Part shown: piece by piece, positions 9,945-19,467 of the stretch
Layout: the number at the start of each line of letters is the position of its first letter
How positions within the stretch are numbered: position 1 is the stretch's first letter
Assembly: GCF_000186865.1 (NCBI RefSeq)
Contig: NW_008705585.1
Location: 177,862 to 241,861 of the forward strand
Length of the DNA stretch: 64,000 nt
Source: Aureococcus anophagefferens
Taxonomy: Eukaryota; Sar; Pelagophyceae; Pelagomonadales; Pelagomonadaceae
Direction of reading: 5' to 3'
Notes under the pieces: model-generated
Seen by the model: only the letters and a program-made list of their open reading frames with translations
Database searches by the model: none
Told to the model about the DNA's origin: nothing
Program-made: the position numbers and the translations under genes

Positions 9945-10600
9945 ATGAGTGCGCTCGACAATTATGCGGACGACGGAGGATATGTACACGCTCTCCGCCA
10001 TGCGCGTCCGTTCGTCAAGTCCAACCTCGAGCACATCTCGGGCAACGTCCAGGCACCCCAGACGTACATGATGGACTGGGATCGGCGGCGCGACGCGCCG
10101 CTCGTCTACGTGCGTTTCCCGCACGTCGTGCTCCCCGACTCGTGGGATTGCTGCCTGCAGATCGTCTTCGCGCTCGCGGCGGACGGCTGTCGGCCGCGCG
10201 AGGCCCACGTGGGCAGCTTCGGCAACAGCTTCCAGCACCACCTCGACCTCGGCGGCTCGCGCCCGACGATCGCGACGGCGTCGATCGCGGCCGCCGCGCG
10301 CGAGATGACGGTGAGCTGGGTGCGGTACGACGAGCGCGAGGCGCACGACGTACGAGCGGTCGTCGCGGACCCGACGGACCCGGCGCGGTGGGACCCGGCG
10401 CGCTGCTTCCCGGACCGGTGGCCGGCGGACGGGACCTTCGACCCGACGGACAAAGACGGCGGCCGGCCCGGCGACCTCGTCGTGTTCCGGCTGTTCGTCG
10501 ACGCGCGCGGGCTCGACGAGGGCTGGGCCCCCGGGAGCTGCGGGAGGTGCTCCGGCGCGCGCTCGAGCCGCGCGCGGCGACGCGGCCCGGCCGCGCGTAG
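9945..10600 (+). CDS. Unknown protein, apparent one-base frame slip near the end
   Basis: Two in-frame ATGs are possible (9864 and 9945). I prefer 9945 because the DNA before it has lower GC, like a UTR. The protein runs MSALDNYADDGGYVHALRHA... with conserved-looking blocks LVYVRFPHVVLPDSWDC and GDLVVFRLFVDARGLDEGW, about 218 residues. At a run of five C (10528-10532) the frame degrades. Dropping one C gives ELREVLRRALEPRAATRPGRA and a TAG at 10598, far more protein-like than the 55-residue Ser/Arg-rich alternative that runs to 10769. This is probably an assembly indel. No family is recognised. Confidence 0.55.
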
Positions 10601-10628
10601 TAACATATCCCGCCGGCGGGATATGTTA
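10601..10628. repeat. Perfect 28-bp palindrome directly after a stop codon
   Basis: The half-site TAACATATCCCGCC is followed at once by its exact reverse complement, with no spacer. The first base directly follows the TAG at 10598-10600. As RNA it would form a 14-bp stem (with loop distortion); as DNA it is a cruciform or dimeric protein site. Its function is unknown. Confidence 0.85.
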
Positions 10629-10635
10629 AAGGCCG

Positions 10636-10733
10636 CTTCAACTTGGACTTCAACCTCAAACCTTGCACTTCAACAGGGACCTCAACACAGCCGCTTGCCC
10701 TTCAAAATGGACCTCAACACCGCCGCTCACGCC
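10636..10733. repeat. Three degenerate ~32-bp tandem repeats
   Basis: Copies begin at 10636, 10668 and 10700, each opening with CTTCAA. The last two share the pattern CTTCAA...GGACCTCAACAC(A/C)GCCGCT; the first is more diverged. They lie just downstream of the 28-bp palindrome, between two genes on opposite strands. A short CAGAAGCCCTC doublet follows near 10800. No coding potential was found. Confidence 0.65.
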
Positions 10734-10937
10734 TCGCCGGGGACCTCTGACGCGCCACCCACGCCTTAGGGGGCGCGACCCGCCCCATGCCACGTGCCAG
10801 AAGCCCTCCAGAAGCCCTCCAGAACCCTTCCGCGGACCCGAAATACCCCTAACCCCTAAGGCCCGGCCCACCCCGCGACGCGCGCCGCGACGAAGCAAGG
10901 CCGATAAGCGCGCCCCGCGCCGGGGCGCCGTCGCCCC

Positions 10938-12582
10938 CTAGGTCGCGACGCGCGTGTCGAAGCGCGCGATGCAGGTGGCGAAGGCCTGGAGCATGGACAT
11001 GGGGAACTGGTAGTCCATGTTGAAGCAGTTCTTGCCGACCTTGCCCATCTGGAGGATGATGGGCTGGGCCGCGTCCGGGTTCGGGTTCTCGCGCGCGCCC
11101 TCGCCGCCCGGCGCGAAGTACTCCTTCTTCATGTGGTCCTCGACGGGCGACGACTTGACGAGCTGGAAGTTCTTGACGGACGCCATGTTCGCGCGGGCCT
11201 TGAAGTCGACGAGGCACGACGACAGCGGGTCGTACTTGGACTCGCGCATGTGGAGCACGGCGATGCGGTCCGCGTGGAGCACGTTCTGCGCGCCCTGGCC
11301 CTGGGCCAGGTTCAGCGTGTGGCAGAGCGAGTCCTGGTCGCGCGCGGGCCGGAACGACGCGACGGCGACGACGCCGTCGTCGAGGTCGTCGTCGTGCCTC
11401 GGCCCGTCGTCGGCGTTCCGCGGGCGCCACCGCGTCTGGGGCACGGCGACCTCCATGCGCCGCGGGTTCGTCGGCGCGGACCGCTTCGAGCTGAAGGCGA
11501 CGGCGGCCATCTCGCACCGCGCGTCGCCGGGCGGGTCGCCGCGCGGCGGCCGCGCGCCGGCCCCGGCCGCGCCCGCCGGTGGCTTGTCGCCCGCGGAGAA
11601 GAGCGTGTACTCCGACGTCGCGCCGTTGGCCCGGAGCTTGCCGAGGTAGTGGCGGCTCCGGTTCCCGCGCGCCTTGTAGAGGTCCGCGGGCGACGTCGAG
11701 AACGCGTAGTGGGACGTGCCGTTGCCCGGGAGCTTGCGCGCGGCGACGAGGAGGCGGCCCGTGCCGTCCTCGTGGTCCGCGTAGAGCTTGTAGAGCGGGA
11801 AGAGCGCGTGGCGGCCGCTCCGGTTCCGCTCGATGAAGCACCGGACGACGACGCCGCCGCCGGACGGCGCGGGCGCGAGGACGAAGGCGTGGAGCTTGCG
11901 GAGCACGAAGGGGATGGACCGCGCCTCGAAGACCGAGGGCTTCATCGCGTCGCGGCCGGTCGTCGGCCGCCCGTCCGCGACGCGGTGCGGCTCCGCGCCC
12001 GCCGCGTCAGGCGGCGGCTCGCGGCGGCCGTGCTCGCCCTTGCGGCCCCGGTGCGCCTCGCCGCGGCGCAGCGCCAGGGACCGGTCGAGCGCGCCGTCGA
12101 GGCGGTCGCCGACGCCGCCGGCGTCGCCGACGTCCTTCGTCTCCTCGGCGGCGGCGCCGTCGCGCGGCGGCGGCGACCGGCTGCCCCGGTCGTCGCGGCC
12201 GCGGGGGGGCGCCCGCCCCCCCCGGGCGTCGCGGGCCCGCCGCCNNNNNNNNNNNNNNNNNNNNNNNNNNNNNNNNNNNNNNNNNNNNNNNNNNNNNNNN
12301 NNNNNNNNNNNNNNNNNNNNNNNNNNNNNNNNNNNNNNNNNNNNNNNNNNNNNNNNNNNNNNNNNNNNNNNNNNNNNNNNNNNNNNNNNNNNNNNNNNNN
12401 NNNNNNNNNNNNNNNNNNNNNNNNTTGCCCCGCGTGCGCCGCGTGCCGCCGTAGCTCGGCCGCTCCTTGGCGTCGGGCGACTGGGCCGCCTTGTACTTGG
12501 ACCGCCAGAGCGCCGCCGCCGACGCGCGGTCGTTGACGTCGTCGTCCGGCGGGGGCGGCGGCGGCGGCGGCGGCGGCGGCAT
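10938..12582 (-). CDS. Tubby-domain protein, interrupted by a sequence gap
   Basis: The C-terminal ~336 residues (11945-10938) form a Tubby domain: VVVRCFIERNRSGRHALFPL, LLVAARKLPGN, YLGKLRAN, CEMAAVAFSSKR, MEVAVP, LVDFKARANMASVKNFQL, IILQMGKVGKNCFNMDYQFP and the closing MLQAFATCIARFDTRVA. Tubby domains bind phosphoinositides and in animals link to ciliary trafficking. An 180-N gap (12245-12424) interrupts the Arg/Asp-rich N-terminal part. Upstream of it, MPPPPPPPPPPPDDDVNDR starts at 12582 in a different frame, as expected if the gap length is arbitrary. The true start could lie further upstream. Confidence 0.85.
12245..12424. other. Assembly gap (180 N)
   Basis: A run of 180 N lies inside the Tubby gene. 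Both edges are extremely GC-rich (poly-C/G and Arg codons), typical of a sequencing dropout. The frame on the two sides does not agree, so the gap size should not be trusted. Confidence 0.99.
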
Positions 12583-12962
12583 GCGTGCGGCGCTCCGGGG
12601 CGGCGCGTCGGCGCCGGTGCGAGGGCCCTCGGCGGCGCGGACGGCCCGGTCCCCCGGCCCGCGGGGGCGCCGCGGCGACGAAGCTGGGGGGCAGCCGCGG
12701 TCGGGGACGATCCGCGGCCGCGGGCAGCTTCGTCGCAGGCGATGATTTGTTGAAGTGATTTGTACCGAGATTCTTCAGCTTTGGCCCCGCACGAAAAACC
12801 CAAAACGTGGGGCAGCCATGGCACGTCCAGAATTCGAGTTACCTTGGTAGCGCGGCCGCGCCTGGCCGCGGGACATGACGCGCGCGACCTTTGTCGCCCC
12901 CGGAACGACCGCGTCGGTGGGAACCAGCCTTCGGACCTGACCGCCGCACCGCGAACGATTCC
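12583..12962. promoter_or_regulatory. Divergent intergenic region
   Basis: These 380 bp lie between the Tubby gene start and the acylated-protein gene. The left half is GC-rich and could be 5' UTR or unrecognised coding sequence of the Tubby gene. The segment around 12740-12820 has lower GC (TTTGTTGAAGTGATTTGTAC, GCACGAAAAACCCAAAACG) and is the likeliest promoter core. No repeat or RNA gene was seen. Confidence 0.35.
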
Positions 12963-13694
12963 ATGGGCTGCTGCGCGTCGAAACGTCGGCCGCCGCCCCA
13001 GGAGGCGAAGCCCGTCGACGCCGGCGTCGCGGCCTACGACGTCCACTTCGTCGACGAGAAGAAGGAGGACCCCGACGAGGCCGCCGACGAGGCCGCCGTC
13101 GACGTGACCTTCCCGAACCCGAGCCCCCAGGGCAAGTTCGAGTTCGAGCTCATCTCCGGCGAGCGCGTGGCCCTCCGGGACGTCTACGAGGGCACCTTCG
13201 CCATCACGGAGTCGTCGGCGCGCAACGACCTCATCCAGGAGATGAACATCAAGAAGATGTGGGTGCGCCACGTCATCAAGACGGTCATGCAGCACCAGAA
13301 CCTGACGGTGAACTGGCGCGAGGAGGGGGGGCGGCTCTACTGCAAGCGCACGATCGAGCTCGCCGGCGGCAAGGTCAAGATGGGCAACGAGTTCGAGGTG
13401 CGCATGGACGAGTGGGTGCGGACCCACGAGCACAACCCGAACAAGCTCATCCGCTTCGACACGGAGCAGCGGCTCATCCTCGAGAAGCAGAAGCTCGACA
13501 GCGGCGCCTTCAACGAGACGGAGCTCTGGTTCATCGACAGCGAGACGTGCATCACGACGGGCACGATCAAGCAGGCCGACGGCACGGAGAAGATCACCTA
13601 CTCCAAGGGCGTCCGCGTCGCGGACATCGCGGCCGCGAACAAGATCCGCCGGCGGTCGACGGCCTACAACGGCCCCGCGCGGCCCCGCGGCTAA
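12963..13694 (+). CDS. Putatively N-myristoylated/palmitoylated calycin-like protein
   Basis: 243 residues, starting MGCCASK: Gly2 followed by Cys3 and Cys4 and a basic patch, a classic dual-acylation start that would tether the protein to membranes. A disordered acidic linker follows (to about residue 55). The rest is strand-rich with alternating hydrophobics: FELISGERVALRDVYEGTFA, LTVNWREEGGRLYCKRTIEL, RLILEKQKL, ETELWFIDSETCITTGTI, EKITYSKGVRVADI. The pattern suggests an up-and-down beta-barrel of the fatty-acid-binding/lipocalin sort. That fold call is only inferred; ligand and role are unknown. Its stop lies 7 bp from that of the convergent glycosyltransferase gene. Confidence 0.7.
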   Translation: MGCCASKRRPPPQEAKPVDAGVAAYDVHFVDEKKEDPDEAADEAAVDVTFPNPSPQGKFEFELISGERVALRDVYEGTFAITESSARNDLIQEMNIKKMWVRHVIKTVMQHQNLTVNWREEGGRLYCKRTIELAGGKVKMGNEFEVRMDEWVRTHEHNPNKLIRFDTEQRLILEKQKLDSGAFNETELWFIDSETCITTGTIKQADGTEKITYSKGVRVADIAAANKIRRRSTAYNGPARPRG

Positions 13695-13701
13695 AGGCGG
13701 G

Positions 13702-15138
13702 CTAGGCCGCCCAGGGCCTCGCGTTCGCCCCCGGCGGCATGTAGGACTCGTTGACGAGCTTCTCGCCGAGCCAGGACACGCAGCCCAGGAGGTCCGCGTC
13801 GAGGCGCGGCGCCGCGGCCGCGGCCCTGAGCACGTTGGGCCACATGACCCTGCCCCAGATGCTCGGCTTCATGGTCAGCTGCTGCGTGCGGCCGCCGTGC
13901 CACATGAAGCCGCTCATGTGGCAGACCTCGGCCTTCTCCGTGAGCGCGAGGAGCTCGTCCGTGACCTGGTTGCCGCGCGCGGGCCCGTGGCCCGGGAACG
14001 GGTACTGGAGGAGCCGCGCCTCCATGTGGACGAGGTCCGGCCGCTTGATGGCCAGCGCGTAGGACTTGCGGCAGGAGTCGTGGGCCCAGCCGCCCCACGT
14101 GACGCGGTACGACAGGTCGACGTACGACGGGTCGCCGGCGCCGTCCCAGAAGTAGCGGAAGTAGGACGCGTTCGGCGCCGCCATGATGCACCCGAAGTTC
14201 GCCGCGTGGTCCCGCTCGAAGTTCTGCATCTCCAGGCCCAGCACGGCGTCGTACTTCCACCGGTAGTGGTCCACGCGCTTGTGGAGGAACGCGTCGCCTG
14301 GGCAGGACAAGAGTGCGAAAATTCCCAACTTCAAAGGCTCCTCTCTCGGCCGGTTTCCACTCGTTTCGGCTGATCTTTGGACGAGCGATCATCTCTCGGA
14401 ACGGTCTCGAAGCGTGGGTGCTGTTTCCGGAACGCGCGCGCGCGGAACACTCACGTTGAAGCGACGTTGAATCACCCTTGTCCTGCCCTGCGCGTCGCGG
14501 TCGAGGTAGATGCCGCCGTGCTTTAGGATCGTGTAGAGGCGCATGACGTCGGAGACGTGCGCGAAGGTCTGCTTGCTGAAGTCGTGGCCCGGCTTGTGGT
14601 GCATGACCTCGGCCCAGGGGTGGCGCCCGCTCGGGTCGGGCGTCGGGTCCGCGTCGTGCGCGTACTCCGTCGCGCCGGCGGCCCGGATGCATTTCAGCGC
14701 CTCGGCGCCCGCCGCCGTCCGCGGGCTCGTGTAGCTCCAGTCGCCGTCGCCGAGCGGGCCCGTGTGCAGGTAGAGCGTCTCCGCGCGCTGCACGACCCTG
14801 GCCATGACGACGGACAGCGCCATCGTCCAGTCGGCGTCGCCGGACCGCCAGGCCCAGTGCGCGATGTTCGGCACGCGCGGTTCGACGCCCTCCGGCGGCA
14901 CGAAGGTCTCCGCCGTGTCCTGGTCCACGGGCCAGGGCATGGCCATGGGCGTGATCTTCGCGTGGTAGTTCCTCGCCGCTTCCTTGAGCAGCTTCGGCTC
15001 CCAGCCCTCGAACCCCCGACCGTTGGCCTCGGCGAACTGCCGCGCGACCTGGTCGACGATGGCGCCGACCTCGGGGTCCGGCACCGGCGACGCGGCGGTC
15101 GCCAGGGGCAGCCACAAGAGCCAGCGAGCTGTCATCAT
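13702..15138 (-). CDS. DXD glycosyltransferase (GT32-like), introner in the DXD motif
   Basis: Exon 1 15138-14499 and exon 2 14297-13702 give 411 residues. The start MMTARWLLWLPLATAAS is a signal peptide or anchor. Family hallmarks are VPNIAHWAWRSGD (IPxxIHxxWxxGD-like), FAHVSDVMRLYTILKHGGIY (the SDxxRYxxLxxxGGxY helix) and the metal-binding LDRD. Splicing GC (14498) to AG (14298) rejoins LD-R-DAFLHKRVDHY in phase 1, exactly in the DXD motif. Downstream are MAAPNASYFRYFWDG and a C-terminal region ending WLGEKLVNESYMPPGA. It is likely a Golgi enzyme transferring a sugar to glycan or lipid; donor and acceptor are unknown. Confidence 0.8.
14290..14498 (-). mobile_element. Introner element (group 1) in the glycosyltransferase
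   Basis: The element is 14298-14490, flanked by perfect octamers GCGACGCG (minus strand) at 14290-14297 and 14491-14498. In gene sense it starts CAGGGCAGGACAAG and ends CTTGTCCTGCCCAG, inverted repeats differing only at the second base. The intron (201 nt) starts with GC from the duplication and ends with the element's AG. The internal core includes TCAGCCGAAACGAGTGG. The GATTCAAC end lies at the 5' side in gene sense. Confidence 0.92.
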
Positions 15139-15308
15139 CGTGCAGCTGTCGCCATCGTGTGCGCGGACGACGCGGCGCCGAGATACGACTTCGTTGATAA
15201 ATTCAACTCCCATTTTTGTAATCCTAAGAGGGCTCTCGATGGTCGAGCCTCTCCTCGACCATGTGTGAAAACGCACCGAGCCGACCCGACGAGCCAACGA
15301 CCCGATAG

Positions 15309-18300
15309 ATGGCGACGCCGCACCGCTTCGACGCCGCGGGCGCGACGTGGGTCGCCTTCGAGGCCTGGGCCGCGGAGACGCTGCACCCGCGGCGCCTGCC
15401 GGCGATCCTGCGCGCGCTCAAGGACTTCTTCGGCGGGTCGACCTTCGGCGGCCTCGGCGGCGGCTACGGCGACCGCGCCGAGGCCCTGACGCACGGCGAC
15501 GTGACGCAGCACGTCGCGGGCCACCGGGAGAACCTGGCCCTCGCGGAGCGCAAGTACGGCGCGAGCCGGACGCCCGAGGTCGCGCTCCGCCACTGGGTCG
15601 TCTTCTGCGCGGCGCGGCGCGCGGCGACGGCGCGGGCGACGCTGACGCGCGAGGAGCGGTCCGCGCGGCCCGACGTCACCGGCGAGGAGCTCGACTTCTT
15701 CAACGAGGACGGCGACTTCGACGCGCCCGCGGCCGCGCCGCCGGCGCGCGGCGCGCCGTCGCCGGAGCCGGAGGAGGTCGAGCTCGAGGAGTCGCTCTTC
15801 GCCCAGGTCGCCTACGTCGTCGAGGAGGCTATCGCCGAGACGCTGAGCGCGAAGCCGCTGCCGTCCGGCGCCCTCGCGCCGCTCGCGAGCCGCGGCGGCC
15901 TCCGGCGGCACCTCGACGCGGAGCGGCTCGACCGGCGGCTCGCGCGGAGCCGGTCGAAGCTGCTGGAGACCTACGTGCACCGCGACGCGTCGTCGCTCGG
16001 GGACCTGCTCGGCGGCGCGACGCTCAAGGAGTTCTTGGCGAGCCGCGCGCACCGCTTCAAGCTTTTAGGCGTCGACGGCCAGAAGAACCGGCCCCTCAAG
16101 CTCACGACGGTGCGCTACGCGGGCCGGCCGGGCGTGCCCCAGGGCTGCGAGGTCGGCGCGCGGTTCCTCGAGGGGGCCCTCGCGGAGTTCGTCGCGGCGG
16201 AGGGCGCGACGACGTGCGGCGCGGTCGACTCGTTCGCGCGCGCGCTCCTCGCGCCGGGCGCGGCGCCGGCGAAGCGCGAGGGCGGGACCAGGGCGGCGCT
16301 CTTCCGGACCTGGCTCCGCGACGAGTTCGACACGACGCGCGTGACGGTCGTGGACCTCCTCGGCGTGCCGTCGTCGGAGGCGCTCCGCGCGAAGCCGTCC
16401 AAGTTCTTCGTCGACGCGGACGACCTCACGGCCGACGCCGCCGTGCGCCCGGCGTGCGCGCCGGCCCCGGACGCGCCGGCGCCGGTCGACGACGACGACG
16501 ACGACGTCGAAGCGCGGCCGGAGTGGGAGGCGACGCTGTCGCCGTTCGAGAAGGCCATGTACGTGGCCGAGGAGGCCATGGCCGAGATGCTCGCGGCGAC
16601 GGACGCGGGCGCCATGAACGTGGGCGACCTCGTCGGCGCCTTCGCGACGCGGGCGGCGCTGGAGCGCGCGCCCCTGGCCTGGTGCCAGTCGCTCTGCGAG
16701 GAGATGGACTGGCGGCGCGCCGCGACGTTCGAGGACGTCGCGTCCGGGACGACCGTGCGCGAGTTCCTCGAGTCGCGGAGCGACCGCTTCGAGATCGACG
16801 ACGGCTTCGGCGTCGCGGCGCTGCTCGACGCGGAGTACGCGGGCCCGCGGCCGCCGCCGGCCGAGGACGCGACGGACGCCGTCGACGCGACGCTCGCGAA
16901 CCTGCTCGCCGGCGGCCCGAAGCGCGTGCGCGACCTCGCGCCGACGGGCCGCGAGCGGCGCGCCTTCCAGCGCCAGCTCGCGGGGCTGCCCCTCGGCGAG
17001 TACGTCCGGGGCTGCCCGCGCTACCGCGTCGCGGCCGGCGACTTCTCGTCGGGGGCCCTCGTGACGCACGTCGGCGCGGACCCCTACGCCGCCGTGCAGC
17101 GCGCGGTGCGCGACGCCGTCGCCGAGGCCTGCGAGGGCATCGGCCTCGCGCCGACGCTGCGGCTCGTCGAGGACACGCTCGGCACGCGGGCCAAGCTCGC
17201 GCGCCACCTCGCGAAGCCGGCCAAGCCCGGCCCCGACGGCGCGCCCGCGGCGACGGCGAAGCTCAGGGCGCTCCTCGCCTGCTACGAGGCCCAGGACGCC
17301 GCCGTGCTCAACAGGGCAGGACAAGAGAGCGAAATTCCCAACTTCAAAGGCTCCTTTCTCGGCCGTTTCCCACTCGTTTCGGCTGATTTTTGGACGAGCG
17401 ATCATCTCTCGGAACGGTCTCGAAGCGTGGATGTGTTTTTCGTTACGCGCGCGCGCGGAACACTCACGTTGAAGCGACGTTGAATCACTCTTGTGCTGCC
17501 CAGGTGCTCAAGAGCCTCTGCTCCGGCGCGTCGCTGGAATTATTCGTCCGGTCGCGGCCGACGCACTTCCGGCTCCGCGACGGCCTGCTGCGCCTCGAGC
17601 GCGACGAGGCCGCGCTGGCCGTCGACCGCGCCCCGGGCGAGGCGCTCGTCGAGGCCGCCGTGCTCGAGCTGCTCGCGGGCCGGCCGCGCGCGGTCGTCAA
17701 GCTCGAGGGCGACCTCCGCGCCGCTTTAACCAAGGGCCGCCACGAGAACGGCGCGGCCCTCGGCGGGAAGACGGCCCAGCTCGCGGCCTACGCCCGGGGC
17801 GGCGACCTCTTCGACGTGCTGGGCCAGCCCCTCGCTGTGCCGAAACCAACCACTGGTTTGGGTGGTCCTGACCAAACTTGAGAATTCTCTAGCTCGGTCA
17901 AATCGAAGTCGATTCGGCTGATTTTTGGACGGATCGATCGCTCTCGTCGAGTTCTCGAAGCCCAGCCGAAGAAATTGTGTCAACACATTCGAATACGCTC
18001 ACATTGAAGTCGGGTTGAAGATTTGGGTTCGGCGCAGGCCCCTCGGCGAGTTCCTGCGGTCGCGGCGCGCGTTCGACGTCGACCGGACGGCCACGGGTCC
18101 GAACGCGTCCGTCAAGGTCCGCGCGCCCGACGGCGACGAGGCCGAGGACGACGCGCCCTTTGTCGTCGCCGAGCGGTCCGACGCGTTTGACTACTGGGCC
18201 GCGCAGGCGCTCGTCGAGGCCGCGGTCGTCGAGGCGCTCCGCTTCGGCGCCGTGTCGCTCGCGGACCTCAAGAAGCGCCTCTGGTCCGTCGACGACCTCG

Positions 18301-19366
18301 AGCGCTACGACGCGCCGCCGGCGGCGGAGCGGCTCCGGGACGCGCTCCGGGACCACCGCGCGGCGACGCCGTCGAGCCTCGGCCGCGTGTCGGAGCTCAC
18401 GTCCGGCGCGCGCGTGGCCGACTTCGTGGGCGCGCGGCCCCACCGCTTCCGCGTGAGCCGCGGCGACGTGTCCCTCGTCGAGGGCGGCGGCGGTGCGCCG
18501 CCGGCGCCGCCGGAAAGGCTGGGGGTCCTCGTGGACCGCGCGCTCGGCGACGCGTCCGCGACGCTGAACCAGCTCGAGTATTTTCTCAAGACGGAGCGCG
18601 TCGACGACGTCGTCGCCGAGTTCGCCACGACGCTCGGCGACTTCTGCCGGCGCTCCGACGCCTACGTCGTCTCCGGCTCCTTCGGCGCCGACGCCGTCGT
18701 GTCGCGCGCGGCCTCCGCGGCCCGCCCGCGCGCGGCCGCGCGCCCGGCGACCGGCCGCCGGCCCGGCGGCGGTCGCGGTCGCCGCGGCGGTCGCGGTCGC
18801 CGGCGAAGCGGTCGCGGCGGTCGCGGAGCTCGTCGCGGCGGCGGCGGCGGCGGAGCGGCTCGCGCGACCGGCGGCGGCGGAGCGACAGCGCCGGCGACCG
18901 GTCCCGGAGCCGGCGCCGGAGCCGGAGCCGGAGCCGGGACCGGCGCTGGGGCCGGTCCCGGTCGCCGGAGCGGCGCCGGTCCCGGTCGCCGGAGCGGCGG
19001 CGGCCGCCGGACCGCGCGCTTCCCGGCGGCTTCGGCGACGCGCGGCCCGCCGGACCGGACGGCTTCGGCAGGTCGCAGACGCCCTGCCGCCACTGGGTCC
19101 GCGAGGGCCGCTGCGGCTTCGGCGACCGGTGCCGCTTCGTCCACGGCGACGCCGGTCCCGCGCGCGCGCCCGACGGCGGCGGCCGCTACGGCCCCGCGGC
19201 GGCGGCGGACCCGTCGCCCCGGGCCGCGGCCGCCGCGACCAAGTGCCCGCGCTTCATCCCCGGCTTCCCGGACAGCTGCCCCGCGGGCGCGCGGTGCCCG
19301 CTCGTCCACGACGCCCCCGGCGGGAGCGCCGCGGTGTCCGCCGTGACGCTCGACTCGCTGCTCTAG
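15309..19366 (+). CDS. Tandem winged-helix-like repeats + RS domain + two CCCH zinc fingers
   Basis: Three exons: 15309-17303, 17504-17826 and 18038-19366, joined across two introners. About eight repeats of 60-100 residues each end in a variant of LxEFLxSRxxRFxL: ATLKEFLASRAHRF, TTVREFLESRSDRF, LPLGEYVRGCPRY, ASLELFVRSRPTHF, QPLGEFLRSRRAF, ARVADFVGARPHRF, TTLGDFCRRSDAY. They recall winged-helix (LOTUS/OST-HTH-like) modules, but that is unproven. The C-terminus is an RS domain (RSRSPRRSRSPAKRSRRSRS) plus two CCCH fingers (CRHWVREGRCGFGDRCRFVH and CPRF...CPAGARCPLVH). The RS/CCCH frame is shifted relative to the repeats; the switch lies near 18690-18770 (indel or tiny intron). It is likely a nuclear RNA-binding or splicing factor. 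Confidence 0.72.
17304..17511 (+). mobile_element. Introner element (group 1) in the repeat/CCCH gene
   Basis: The element is 17312-17503 between perfect octamers GTGCTCAA (17304-17311 and 17504-17511). It begins CAGGGCAGGACAAG and ends CTTGTGCTGCCCAG. The intron is 200 nt: GT donor from the duplication, AG from the element, phase 0, restoring DAA-VLKSLCSG. The internal sequence is reversed relative to the copy at 14298 when both are read in gene sense, so this family can splice in either orientation. An unspliced transcript would read through into a stop near 17481. Confidence 0.93.
17827..18045 (+). mobile_element. Introner element (group 2) in the repeat/CCCH gene
   Basis: The element is 17835-18037 between perfect octamers GCCCCTCG (17827-17834 and 18038-18045). 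It begins CTGTGCCGAAACCAACC and ends TTTGGGTTCGGCGCAG, an inverted repeat in which both ends read CTG...CAG. The 211-nt intron has a GC donor, phase 2, and restores LGQ-PLGEFLRSRR. It shares the core TCGGCTGATTTTTGGACG with group 1, implying common origin. Confidence 0.92.
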
Positions 19367-19467
19367 GACGCGGGCAATGGTGAGCTGGTTTAGACGAGCG
19401 CGGCGGGACGCGGCTTCCGGGCTCCCCCGGAGCCCGCGGCCGGGCGGGCGGCGCCGGGCCGCGGGGA

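Noticed and set aside
10142..10600. A separate gene in the +2 frame ending at 10600
   Set aside because: Only its last ~22 codons look native; the rest overlaps a better frame. A single-base slip explains both.
12245..12424. Reading frames that run through the N gap
   Set aside because: Translation through N is meaningless; the frames on the two sides disagree.
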